Origin: Arctopsyche grandis
Taxonomy: Eukaryota > Arthropoda > Insecta > Trichoptera > Hydropsychidae
Length of the DNA: 64,000 nt
Assembly: GCF_051622035.1 (NCBI RefSeq)
Contig: NC_135358.1
Span: 23,378,501 to 23,442,500 of the forward strand
Direction: 5' to 3'
The notes beneath the pieces are model-generated. The model did no database searches, had not been told where the DNA came from, and was given only the letters and a program-made list of their open reading frames with translations. The translations under genes and the position numbers were made by a program. Positions within the stretch are counted from its first letter, which is position 1, and every line of letters begins with the position of its first letter. Shown here one piece after another: positions 13,228-24,261 of this stretch.

Positions 13228-14188
13228 CAGGGCTGTGGAGCCAGAGTTGTAGTCGTAGAGTCGGAGCATTTCAAGCGGAGTCGTAAAAAATCAACCGACT
13301 CCAGATCTTCTTTATTATTATTTTTTAATTAAAAGTATAACTTTACGCGTCAACTAGTCTATAATTTTATTGAAGTAAATCGACTAATAAATTGAAATTT
13401 AATAATTTCTTTATAAAAATCATAAATTTAAATTACATTGTAAATAAAATCGTTAAATTGCACATATTTTTATGTGTTCTGGCCAAAACTGATGTTTCCT
13501 CCGTCTCATACTTTTTTTTATTAGTTTATCTACATATGTACATAGTAACAATAAATGAAGTTTTGTGATAATGCAAAAATTCGAGCTCAAGATTTTGACT
13601 GATTCGAACTCAGAATCGATCACTGATCACGTTTTCATGATCTAGAAAAAATGTGTGTGTCTGTATTTTGGGGATTTTTTGAACACCGTTAGTCCTATCA
13701 AACTAAAACTTAGTATCGGTTACAGAAATTCTTATCGATACGATGTCAATTTTTTTCAAATTTTTAAGTTGATCGGAAATGGTACCTCCACTTATCGATA
13801 TCCTCTTTTTTTTAAGTTTTTGAATTAAATTGTCTTCCAAACCATTAACCAAGTTATGTATAAAATTTGGTAAACATTCGTCAACCGGAAGTGGCAGTTT
13901 ATTTTTATTAAATTGATTTGTTTATGTATGAAATTCATATACATATGTATACTATGAATGTACTTACTTTTTATTTATATCAATAATTCAATAAATTTCA
14001 ATATTTTTAATTGCTTTAATTTTTTATATTTTGAAAATCGCTATTATTTTTAATACTATTAATTTTATATGTTGGCAAAAAAAGTCCATCTTACAAAATT
14101 CGTTCAAGTTGGAGTCTGAGTCGGAGTCGAATCGTAAAACAAAGCCCAAATCGGAGTCGGTAAATTTAGATCGGACTCCACAACCCTG
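13228..14188. mobile_element. Decayed non-autonomous hAT-like element
   Basis: The ends are CAGGGCTGTGGAG and, reversed, CAGGGTTGTGGAG, followed on both sides by GGAGTCG-type subrepeats. No matching 8-bp flanks remain, so insertion is old or one border is slightly off. The interior is non-coding. It carries a segment (13690-13915; AAGTTGATCGGAAATGG, CAACCGGAAGTGGCAGT) related to the repeat at 40855-41210. Confidence 0.65.
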
Positions 14189-14852
14189 TTTAAAGTTCAT
14201 AATATGCCTGCAATGCGTACAGTATATCGATGAGAAAGAAAATAGTAAATAGATATTTACAAACAATATGAAATGTATGTATTTTGTGACAAATTATTAT
14301 TACTAAGTATACGATACACACCTTCGTAGAAGGTGAATTAATATATTTCTTATATAAAGTCTTTTTCAATTATTCAATAGCGAAATTTCATCATTTCAAT
14401 ACAATTCAACATGTTCATTTGTTCAACATAACCTATAAATAGATTACAATAGGCGAAATTTGAATTATGACTGAAAATAAAATCACATTGTACAAAATTA
14501 GTGCATTGTTAAACATGCGATACATCACGTTCATATCAAATATACACATCAGATCAAACAAGCGATAAAATCTAAGTAAATAGCGCGGTCGGCAACTTTC
14601 AATGTGATAAAATTTTCATTATAAGTCAAATTTGCAAAAAGTCTCGTCCGACTTAACTTCCTATGCACGTCACGATCGAGGTACGAACGGGTGACTCGCG
14701 AGCTCAAATGATGTTATGCTTCTACATATTTATTTTAGGATATATTTTTGATCGATCCATTGTGATTTGTACTGCGTCAAAACAGTATAAGATAAACGAT
14801 AGGCATAGAAGGTGTGCTAAGGAAGGCGAGTATACGCCTTTCGCTCCGTGTG
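14189..14852. other. Intergenic DNA and 3' UTR of the LysM gene
   Basis: AT-rich sequence with no recognisable gene or mobile-element end. The part next to 14853 should be the 3' UTR of the minus-strand LysM gene. Confidence 0.5.
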
Positions 14853-17800
14853 CTACAACTGGAACCAATCGTCTTGAGCACGCTGCAACCGCTGCAGTGA
14901 GGACCTCACGTGTCTGCCTTGCGCCATGACCACAGTCTCTCCCATGGTGCCGTGATAGCTGCTTTCGCCATCTGCACTACTCCTGCTAGTTCCGACACCG
15001 CCTACGGAAGCCGACGGTCGTAGACGCGACGTTGGCCTTCTCCGAGTATTATATAAATCGGCAGAGTACCGACCGAACCTGAAACATTTCACATGTCAGT
15101 TAATTGAGGATTCTAGCCAGATATACAAATCTAACAACAACTTAAAGTGAAACACAATTAAATCAACGTTCAGTTATCATCATCAAGTATGATAAGTTAA
15201 CTCAATTACAATAACTTACATAATTTTAGACTCTATTCAATCCTAATCCTAAACCTTTATTAACAAAGATTAACCACCATATAATGCTTTGAACAGAGTG
15301 GCCACGGGTTCAAATCTCACTGGTTTCTGCTGGCCAAACCTTGGATTTGTGACTCCAGATCGATCGTTTCCTATCAGAGTTTGCAAATTTGTTTGATTTT
15401 CATTTAAGCGTTTCCAACAAATTGGCAATCTTACTCATTTTCTAGCATAATCTCGAATTTCGCTGAATTGTATAAAATGCTGCAAATTTACAAATTTGAC
15501 CATAGATGTCTCTGTGGATATTAATTGATATGTATTTATGTACTTTTTATAATACTAATAATATTTGTAGCAAATGTACAATGTTTCTAGCCAGGAAGGC
15601 GCATTAGGGTTACGTGTTAGGCCTTCCTGGTATAAATTAAAAAGATAAAATAAAATAATATTTACAATACGTAAAGGATCAGAATTAAATTATGAATTAT
15701 AGAATATATTTAAATATGCATAACATAATCTACCCATTATCATTATAACCATAAATACATATGTACATTTCAAAATACCTCTATAGAAAGAAGCAAAAAT
15801 GGTTTGACATTGGTTTTTTTTAAACCAAACACAATATTGACTCACTTATCTCGAAGTGGATTACCGAAATGTTTGAGTAATGCTCCTACTATTGCATTGC
15901 TACTACGCACTATAATGACTATCATTGAATCGTGGATTAAAAACCGATTGAACCAAGCCAAATCTAATTAGCTCTCACATGGACAACATAGGTTTTTTGA
16001 ACACTGAATAACATTGAACGACCTCTTAACAACATGAGACACATAAATCAGCTACCGCATTATTTACTCGTGTATCGTCGTAACAGCAGAGATAACAAAA
16101 GTACACTATGATTTTGGGCAAGCACGTCTATTATAAACTAATAGATATATGTTTTATACGTATTCAATCGCGATGTGCTAATTGATGATATCATATACGG
16201 TGTGAACTTTGACAACTCACTCGCTTTTTTCGCTAGTTTTCTCGACATCCTTTTTGATGCTCGCCAGTGATGAGTCGACTCTGTCGAGGAATTCGTCGAA
16301 AGTTTTCTTCTCGTCGGGACTACCGCATAGGAATTCGTTCGTCGCGCTTGGCACTCCGGCCACAGACGCTCGATGTTTCAAGGCTTCAGATCTCGGTTGT
16401 GGAATTTCCTCACTAGGCGAAACTGACGAGTCCTTCGACACTGGTATCATGAGATATTCGCGCAAGAAGAGGCTGTCAGATGCGAAGAGCCTATTCGCTC
16501 GCCGTATTTTCTCCATCTGAAATTGAGCAAATAAAATTATGCATTTTTTTGCTAGCAAAATTGTCATTGAATAATTTCAAATATAACGATAAAAACATCT
16601 AAAAAAATGTTCTCATTATTGATTGATTTCTCAATATTGATTGACTATGTTTGGAAGGCTAGTTTATTTATTTTTTAAATTATGACTCGTGAATCACAAT
16701 TGTTTGTGAATCACTTTACATTTCAATTCCGGCAAAGGCATGTATCTGTAGTCGAAAACCATTTAAACAATTATTGTGTTTTTAACAAGATGGGTGCATT
16801 AATTTTACTTGAAATAATGGACTCCAAATTCTATTAAATTCGATTCATTTATATTTATGTTGGCTTTGAGCAAAATTTTTCAATTATGAGACCGAAAATC
16901 GGCATTCTATGAACTTGCAAAAAGCCTGTCACCGAATTAGTTTACTTTCTTTTAAATTGTCGGCTTTCTTATTTGAAATAAATTACAGTCAGTCTTGCAT
17001 GTCCCTCTGATAAGAAAACTTGAATTTAGCAAACGTATCAAATAAATCAGTAACAATTAATTTGAGAAACCTTGACTCATCACAGACAAAGATGTCAATC
17101 TATTATGAATACATATAAAATATGGGTCTACGTGACGAGACAGAATGTTAAATTACAGAAAACACAAATATCGGAAGGCAAATATCGAAAATCGAAAGAT
17201 CTTAAGTCGAAAGATCAAAAAAATATGGTGCATGGTAAACGGTACATACTCACTTAATTTGCGCGAGCAGGATACAACAGGAAAAAGAGGAACATGCTTT
17301 TCCTCCCGTATTCTGCGCGCGCACATTAATACGGGAGGAAAAGCCTGTTCCTCTTGCTCCTGTTGTATCCTGCTCGCGCAAATTAAGTGAGAATGTACGT
17401 GAGTATGTACCGTTTACCATGCACCATTTTTTTTTTATCTTTCGACTTAAGATCTTTCGATTTTCGATATTTGCCTTCCGATATTTGCGTTTTCTGTAAT
17501 TTAACATTCTGTCTCGTCACGGAGACCGATAAAATATATATGTACATATGAAGACTTTTGGAGATACTCTTCTTCGAACAGTGGCCCATTGAGCTCATAT
17601 TCTACACCAGGCATTCTCAAACATTCGAAAAAATTTTAATTTTAAAATTTTAAATCGAATAAGGATAATATTTTATTTCTGGTATTCTAATCTTAAAAAC
17701 TTTAAATTACTATAGAAATTATTTTATTTGTTTGTAAATATTTTTGTAAGATGTATTTAAAATACATACATACATGTCATCCACCACCCTCCCATTAAAT

Positions 17801-19779
17801 TAAGATTAAGCCCTCCCCTAAGTATTATGTGTAATATCTTATTTTTGCTTAAGATATACTTATTGAAAATAAATTACATAGGGGCTCAAATTTTTCCTTT
17901 TGCCTCAGGTTAAAAAAATATGTCTAGTAACAGCTCTAATATGTGCATACTATGTATTATAATACAATAATAAAAATCAAAAGGATGTTTTGAAAATTAT
18001 CGAGGGCTCCCATTCGTGAAAAGTTCCATTTCAAGCCCTGAACCTACATATACATATAGATATAAAATAGACATAAAAATATTTAAAGCATATTTTGCAT
18101 AAAAAATACTGTTGATATGTTTTTTACATAAAAACGCTGTTTAAAATCATTGTTACATTATCAAAACAATAGTCGAGTTATGTGTAAGTTGTATCAATAA
18201 AATGAAATGCAGCATAGGTACACGAACTTTCATGGATTACAGGAACTAAATGATAAAGACGGATATGAATCATTCAAAGTTATTGACAAGAAATAAAAAC
18301 TAATATGATTTGAATTCTCCGCGAATCATTCACTTTTGATAAGATCTTGCTTTTTATTATGATATACATGTACACAGAGAGGCATACATTCAAAATATGT
18401 ATTCAAAGAAGCGTTAAGTGCTATTTTTTCATCAGCGCAATTGCCAACTCTCGTTAACACATCAACGGATACAAACCAACCGAGTGTACACTGTATGTTG
18501 TTATTACAAGTAAAAAAAAATAATAACACATACGAACTGTATACATAACAGTCCGCAGTGTAAGCATTCCAAAATCATATCTCAAATTTGCATGTTATTA
18601 AAAAATGTCTCGTCACGCTGTATAAATATCGTGAACGCCCACCGACGGACATCACACTCAAAGCACATCTCAGGCATAATAAATCTATTATTAATATATT
18701 CAATGACAATATGGGCGATTTAAATTGGGTCAAAGTCAACACAACATTTGACTACATATATAAATATAATATCAAACAAACGCGGATATCGCCTAATTTA
18801 TGACCCGAGAAGATAAAATTTATCCCTCTCGTCGAAATGCGTATATTTTTCCCACACATAAGGAAAAAATGTATAAATAATTGTACAAAATATAGCATAA
18901 TTAACAACTACCGTGGATTTTCGTAATCGTTCATATTTATCTACATAAATCTCCTGGATTAAGATTGCCAACAACAAATGGGACTAATTTAAGACGGCAT
19001 TCATACAATGAACTGATTTTATCGATTCCAATTATTTCGTAAGTGAGTTGGAAAGCTTCACGAAATGTTGAAGCGCATGAAAATTTAATCAGTATACCCT
19101 CTTATATAATGTAATATTTAAATGGCGCACTACATAAAATGATTATTACTATCAATTGGAGCAGGGTAAACAAAACTAAGCAGTCTGCTAATTATTATAC
19201 ACACTAAAATTCGCAGTGAGTTGAAGTATATGTTTTAAAAATTGTAACCAATTATAGAACAATCCACTAATCACCTTAAAGAGTAATATATTCATAAAAT
19301 ATATCTCGTCATTTATAATGTAAACAGTCAATGCGTATTGCAATATTTTTCAATAGCGCTAAACAAACACTAATAATGCAACAAGTTTACACGTACAATA
19401 TACATGGCTAAGTATTGTGATCTTATGTGAGATATATTTTTAGCACAATAATCGAACACAAAGAATTAGCGAAGAGTGTGATGAGTAATGAGTTTGGGTT
19501 GAAAAGACCGTTGACGGAACAATGTGCATTGTGTAAATGTAATAAATCGGTGTGACGTGTGACGACATCGGCTCGAGTGTAAGTGTGGTGAAGAGTCGTA
19601 CTAACCGTGGTGGAGTACTTGAGCGCGAGACCCTGCAGCGTGTCGTCGGGCTGAACGCGATGCCGAACGAGGCGAGAGGGCGCCTCGCGGCTCCTCGCCT
19701 CCAGGCAGCCTCGTCGCCCCCCGGCCAGGCAGGCGCCGTAATGCCGCGCGCCTCCCCCCACCAACCGCTCTTCCTCCAT
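14853..19779 (-). CDS. LYSMD2: LysM and putative peptidoglycan-binding domain protein (LYSMD1/2-like)
   Basis: Three exons on the minus strand, 19779-19606, 16516-16221 and 15078-14853, give 231 residues. Donors are GTTAGT and GTGAGT; both acceptors end TTTCAG or TTTCAG-like. The LysM domain spans residues 38-82 and is split by intron 1: RHRVQPDDTLQGLALKYSTT, then MEKIRRANRLF, then LMIPV. This matches LYSMD1/2 proteins in domain position and length (about 215-230 aa in vertebrates). The remainder is polar: a Glu/Lys-rich predicted helix (DEFLDRVDSSLASIKKDV) and a Ser/Arg-rich C-terminal part ending DDWFQL. No signal peptide or membrane segment is seen, so a cytosolic or nuclear protein is expected. 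The animal function is poorly known; carbohydrate binding is only presumed from the fold. Exon 1 is very GC-rich, consistent with a CpG-rich promoter. Intron 1 carries a foldback element and intron 2 a SINE. Confidence 0.88.
15270..15655 (+). repeat. tRNA-derived SINE, most complete copy
   Basis: This sits in intron 2 of the LysM gene, antisense to it. A box-B-like GGGTTCAAATCTC (15308-15320) precedes the family body (GGATTTGTGACTCCAGATCG, CCTATCAGAGTTTGC), an ATAGATGTCTCTGTG block, a hairpin (CCAGGAAGGC ... GCCTTCCTGG, 15591-15630) and an A-rich tail. Box A is not clear in this copy. Confidence 0.65.
17125..17527. mobile_element. 403-bp foldback element (near-complete palindrome)
   Basis: Two arms of about 190 bp are near-perfect reverse complements. 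The outer ends read GGTCT(A/C)CGTGACGAGACAG, and the centre is a hairpin of TCCTCCCGTATT and AATACGGGAGGA around 17318. This explains why almost the same peptide can be read from both strands. It lies in intron 1 of the LysM gene. No coding capacity and no convincing target duplication were seen. A transcript would fold into one long duplex. Confidence 0.88.
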
Positions 19780-20234
19780 CGCGAACTACGACTTCGACCG
19801 ACGCGACCAGACCACTCCGACGATCGACACTCACTGATCTCACTGACAGCCGTCTGACACTACTTACACTAGCATACTTACATACACTACACTCACATAC
19901 GACCATGTCCGAAATAATTATTACATCCGTCTTCATTTCTTTTCATTTACGTGTCACATCATTTGAACCATAATGTAGGTGCTGTTCCGATCACCAGCAT
20001 TCTTGGAATTTGGCTGTATTAGGAGCTATTAGAAAACTTCCTGTGGCCATCGTAACTTTATTATTCCGACGTGGGATTTGTATCTATCTATTTATTTTTT
20101 CTTGTCAAAGTCTTTCCAAACATTTTTATTCTTGACAAAGTCTTTCCAGACATTTTTATTTTCTTCTTTTTATGTGTCTGAAAAACTAAATAACTTTATC
20201 AGAGTTAATAATAGCCATCTCGCACGGTTCGGTA

Positions 20235-20812
20235 ATACGCTACCATTAAACCAGCAATTTGGCTTAATGGTAGCGTATATATTTAGCACCACTGAGGTCG
20301 AAGGTTCGAGTCCTCGTCAAACCGCTGGTTAGATTTGAGGTTTTGTGACTCCAAATCCATCGTTTCTCTTTCAGAGCTTGCCAATTTTATCTGATCATTG
20401 TTGAAACGGTTCCTGAAAACTGGTATTAGGTCATTTCCTGTTGTCACAAAATTTGTAAAAATTATGCACAGTAATCTGAAATCTATAAATATCTCGATAG
20501 ACATCTCTATAATTTCGTGTTTATTATATGTATAAAAATTGTGTGGCGGCTCACTATACGACATGGTCGAGTTTGGTTACCTTCCTGCGAGTGGGGACCA
20601 ACTCGGCTGGGTTCGGAGAGCGCTACTCACTCTGCCTTCGGCTGTCATAAATAAAACACGTGCATTCAACATGCCAGTCGTCTCATTCGTTCATCCCCCA
20701 TAATTGTAATAATAATTGTACACAAAAATCTAAAAATAATCTATAGATGTCTCTATGATTATTATTTCTGTACTGATTAATTTTTATATGCTATGTATTC
20801 TGATTGTATATG
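20235..20812 (+). repeat. tRNA-derived SINE interrupted by an LTR-like insert
   Basis: This is the best pol III promoter of the family: box A TGGCTTAATGG (20260-20270) and a perfect box B GGTTCGAGTCC (20303-20313). The family body follows (TTTTGTGACTCCAAATCCAT ... CTTTCAGAGCTTGCC). The SINE is split at about 20541 by an LTR-like relic and resumes at 20701 with the family's ATAGATGTCTCTATG block. It is then cut again at 20812 by the LTR element. Upstream, TACGCTACCATTAAACCAG forms an inverted repeat with the box-A region. Confidence 0.75.
20542..20700 (+). repeat. LTR-like relic (TRIM-sized), copy 2
   Basis: Starts TGTGGCGGCTC and contains ACATGGTCGAGTTTGG and AATAAA (in CATAAATAAAAC). It ends in TCATCCCCCA, followed by TAATTG; ATTG also precedes the start. 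The end block is shared with the copy at 12690-12852. Its 159-bp length suits a short solo LTR. The exact right border is uncertain because the terminal dinucleotide and the possible TSD disagree by a base or two. Confidence 0.5.
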
Positions 20813-21755
20813 TGTAGGCGGGGTACAATGTGTTGACCGTATCCCGGCCTAACGAAACACTGTTGTGCTAGTTTTATAAAGTTTTATTGTTTGCCTATGG
20901 TTGTACAAAGGTATGGTATTTGTGGGCAAAAGTATGTCGTTCAGCGGTCTCTGGATATGGTAGAGTGTCGCTGGCTCGGCATTCAGCTATGTTCAGAAGG
21001 TCTCTGGATGCGGCAGTGTGTTGCTGGCTCGGTGTTCGGCTATGTTCGGAAGGTCTCTGGATACGGCAGTGTGTTGCTGGCTCGTCCGGCTGGTTGATCT
21101 TCCAAGTCCGCGTAGTGTAGTGGTGGCTGGTCAGGAGCTGTATGTTGACTGGTCTGCTGCTGTGTGTCGACGCTTGCTGCTGTGGGTCGACTGGCGTTGT
21201 TTGGGTTGTACCTCCTTTTATAGTGTTTCTGGAATCGCCTGACCGATGGTGGTGGTTTGTTGATGCGTAAGAAAGGAATGCACTTTTGTCGAGGCGTAGA
21301 ATTTTCTGGAACGCTTGATGGAAGTGGTTATTGATGCGTACGAGCATTTAGTTGTTGATGCGTACGAGAGGAATGCACTTTTGTCGAGGCGTAGAATTTT
21401 CTGGAATGCTTGATGGAAGTGGTCGTACGAGCATTTAGTTGTTGATGCGTACAAGAGGAATTTGCTTTCGTCGAGGCGTAGTATTTTCTGGAATGCTTGA
21501 TGGAAGTGGTCGTACGAGCATTTAGTTGTTGATGCGTACAAGAGGAATTTGCTTTCGTCGAGGCGTAGTATTTTCTGGAATGCTTGATGGAAGTGGTCGT
21601 ACGAGCATTTAGTTGTTGATGCGTACAAGAGGAATTTGCTTTCGTCGAGGCGTAGTATTTTCTGGAATGCTTGGCGCTGTTCCGCTCGATGTATTTTGTT
21701 GTTGCGGAATATTCTCGAAGGTTTCGATGACGATGACGACGACGAGATTCCTACA
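20813..21755 (-). repeat. 3' LTR of the element (943 bp)
   Basis: On the minus strand it begins TGTAGG at 21755 and ends CCTACA at 20813. It contains the 87-bp array and a stretch absent from the other LTR (about 20836-21150), including a minus-strand AATAAA at 20883-20888, about 70 bp from the LTR end. That is the expected place for the R-region polyadenylation signal. Confidence 0.75.
21255..21670. repeat. 87-bp tandem array inside the left LTR
   Basis: About five units; GATGCGTA starts occur near 21262, 21358, 21444, 21531 and 21618. The last three are almost identical. The period is 87 bp, which keeps one minus-strand frame open for 29 residues per unit. Confidence 0.93.
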
Positions 21756-21989
21756 TGGCTCTCCGGTGAGTGTTAGCGATGTGTGTGATTTTGTGGGAAT
21801 CTTGATGTGTTGGGGTCTATTGACTCGATGGCGTCGTTGTTCGTCCGGTTGTGCTGGAGAAAGTTGTCTCAACAGCGGGTCTTGTGTTGCATGCCGGTCC
21901 AAGTCTTGTTCTCTACCAGGTTGCTTATTTTGGGCGAGCTGCGTTGGTAGTGAAGGTTTGTGATGGCTTGGATGGTGCTGTTGTGCAGG

Positions 21990-22580
21990 CTGCTGTGTTC
22001 TGCGTGGAGTCATTCGCGTGACTGTTTTGCTGGTGGTGCTGAAGTTAGTTGTCTCGGCAGCGGGTCTTGCGTGAAGAACGTTGGTTGACGAAGTGCGTTG
22101 AGTGCTGGTCTTCGTTGGTTGTGCTGGAGTTGGTTGTCTCGACAGCGGATCTTGCGTGAAGAACGTTGGTTGACGAAGTGCGTTGAGTGCTGGTCTTCGT
22201 TGGTTGTGCTGGAGTTAGTTGTCTCGGCAGCGGGTCTTGCGTGAAGAACGTTGGTTGACGAAGTGCGTTGATTGCTGGTCTTCGTTGGTTGTGCTGGAGT
22301 TGGTTGTCTCGACAGCGGATCTTGCGTGAAGAACGTTGGTTGACGAAGTGCGTTGAGTGCTGGTCTTCATTGGTTGTGCTGGAGTTAGTTGTCTCGACAG
22401 CGGATCTTGCGTGAAGAACGTTGGTTGACGAAGTGCGTTGAGTGCTGGTCTTCGTTGGTTGTGCTGGAGTTAGTTGTCTCGGCAGCGGAATTTGTGTGGA
22501 GACTGTTGGTTAGCGAAGTGCGTTGAGTGCTGGTCTTCGTTGGTTGTGCTGGAGTCGGTTGTCTCGACAGCGGGTCTCGT
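21990..22580. repeat. 85-bp tandem array with alternating unit types
   Basis: GTGAAGAACG recurs at 22071, 22156, 22241, 22326 and 22411, a strict 85-bp step, with a diverged unit at 22496. Units alternate between CTCGGCAGCGGGTC and CTCGACAGCGGATC forms over the first four copies, giving a 170-bp higher-order repeat. The period is not a multiple of three, so it cannot encode a repeated peptide in one frame. Confidence 0.92.
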
Positions 22581-23149
22581 TTTGCGTACCAGTCCGAGTT
22601 GTTCTTTTCTACCATGTTGCTTATTCTGTCTAGGCTACGTTGATAGTGAAGGTTGGTGGTCTGGACGATGTTGTTGTGCAGGCGTTGTGCTGATTGTGCT
22701 GGAGTTAGTTGTCTCGACAGCGGCTGTGTTGTGTTGGAGCTAGTTGGCTCAGTGGCGATTTGTTTCGCCGGTTGTGCTGGAGTGGGTTGACTCAACCGCG
22801 GGTTGTGTTGGTAGCTGGTCCATATGTACTTTCACACCATGTTACTGTTGCGGTCGTTACAATGGTAGTGAAGGTTTGTGACGGTCTGGACGGTGCTGTT
22901 GTGCAGGCTGCGGCGTCCTGCATGGGCTCATCGAGGTGATGAATCATCGAAGGTGTGATGAGCGGTGCTGGCGGATCAACAGTAGTGGATCCATTTGGTT
23001 GTTGTCTCCGGGTTGCGTTTTGTTGTGGCGAAAGCTGCGGAGTTGTTTGACATGGTCACTAGTTGTGGGGACATGTAGCGGACTGCGTTTGAAGTCTGCG
23101 TTGAGGGTTGCGTTATAGACTGCGTTGAAGGCTGCGGTTGCGTGAAGTC

Positions 23150-23345
23150 TGCGGTTGCTATGTAGGCTGCGATGTGGGCTGCTATGTAGGCTGCGATGTG
23201 GGCTGCTATGTAGGCTGCGATGTGGGCTGCTATGTAGGCTGCAATGTGGGCTGCTATGTAGGCTGCGATGTGGGCTGCTATGTAGGCTGCAATGTGGGCT
23301 GCTATGTGGGCTGCGATGTAGGCTGCTATGTAGGCTGCGCTGTGG
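23150..23345. repeat. 24-bp tandem array in the LTR element interior
   Basis: Repeats of GCTGCTATGTAGGCTGCGATGTGG (two related 12-mers), about eight units. Open frames run through it on both strands because 24 is a multiple of three. Confidence 0.93.
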
Positions 23346-23456
23346 GCTGCTGTCGTGGCGGCTGTTGGTTGTTGTGGAGGCTGCACTGTGGGCTGCCGTG
23401 TTGACTGCGCTGTTGACTGCTATGAAGGCTGCGTAGTTCAAAGATGGGGTCACCAA

Positions 23457-24147
23457 TGTAGGCGGGGTACATGTGTTGGCAGCGCTGTTGAATGATCAGA
23501 AGGTTGCGTAGATCACGTCGGGGTAGTACCAATGTAGGCGGGGTAGCTATGTAGCTGCGCTGTGTGTCGACGCTTGCTGCTGTGGGTCGACTGGCGTTGT
23601 TTGGGTTGTACCTCCTTTTATAGTGTTTCTGGAATCGCCTGACCGATGGTGGTGGTTTGTTGATGCGTAAGAAAGGAATGCACTTTTGTCGAGGCGTAGA
23701 ATTTTCTGGAATGCTTGATGGAAGTGGTCGTACGAGCATTTAGTTGTTGATGCGTACAAGAGGAATTTGCTTTCGTCGAGGCGTAGTATTTTCTGGAATG
23801 CTTGATGGAAGTGGTCGTACGAGCATTTAGTTGTTGATGCGTACAAGAGGAATTTGCTTTCGTCGAGGCGTAGTATTTTCTGGAATGCTTGATGGAAGTG
23901 GTCGTACGAGCATTTAGTTGTTGATGCGTACAAGAGGAATTTGCTTTCGTCGAGGCGTAGTATTTTCTGGAATGCTTGATGGAAGTGGTCGTACGAGCAT
24001 TTAGTTGTTGATGCGTACAAGAGGAATTTGCTTTCGTCGAGGCGTAGTATTTTCTGGAATGCTTGGCGCTGTTCCGCTCGATGTATTTTGTTGTTGCGGA
24101 ATATTCTCGAAGGTTTCGATGACGATGACGACGACGAGATTCCTACA
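23457..24147 (-). repeat. 5' LTR of the element, with doubled LTR end and primer site
   Basis: On the minus strand it starts TGTAGG at 24147, carries five 87-bp units (GATGCGTA at 23662, 23749, 23836, 23923, 24010) and reaches an LTR end CCGCCTACA at 23533, followed by TTGGTACTACCCCGACGTGA. After 76 bp a second CCGCCTACA (23457) is followed by TTGGTGACCCC. The LTR end and primer site are therefore duplicated. This copy lacks about 300 bp present in the other LTR. Confidence 0.7.
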
Positions 24148-24261
24148 TATGTATTATTATATTTCTGGCCGTTATCGTACACTCGTCACATTGGAGCGAT
24201 CTGTTATGACGAGTGTATATTGATTGTAACAATAAAATAATAATAATTGTAATAATTACAT

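Larger units (their letters stand above)
20813..24147 (-). mobile_element. Non-autonomous LTR retrotransposon made of tandem repeats
   Basis: Both ends carry LTR-like termini. On the minus strand the LTR starts TGTAGGAATCTC and ends CCCCGCCTACA, with TG...CA ends and a TGTAGG/CCTACA inversion. The element is flanked by the 4-bp duplication TATG (20809-20812 and 24148-24151). A primer-binding-like TTGGTGACCCC follows the 5' LTR end on the minus strand. This would pair with a tRNA ending GGGGTCACCA and is the type used by BEL/Pao-like elements (family assignment is inference). The 1.7-kb interior (21756-23456) has no gag, protease, RT or integrase; it consists mainly of 85-bp and 24-bp tandem arrays. 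Long minus-strand open frames (up to 211 aa) arise because the 87- and 24-bp units are multiples of three. I do not regard them as genes. The LTR copies are near-identical where they align, so the insertion is young. Confidence 0.8.

Noticed and set aside
17145..17507. Matching open frames on opposite strands (about 80 residues each)
   Set aside because: They are the two arms of one palindrome read from either side.
20260..20330. tRNA gene
   Set aside because: Boxes A and B are present, but the sequence does not close into a cloverleaf acceptor stem and the same body recurs in other SINE copies.
23150..23345. CRISPR-like regular array
   Set aside because: The units abut with no unique spacers and the DNA is eukaryotic; it is a tandem minisatellite.
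23547..24182. Minus-strand open frame of 211 codons across the 87-bp array, with similar ones at 21218-21628 and 22944-23456
   Set aside because: The frames stay open because the repeat unit is a multiple of three. The peptide is a pure repeat with no domain, and the 85-bp array in the same element cannot maintain a frame.
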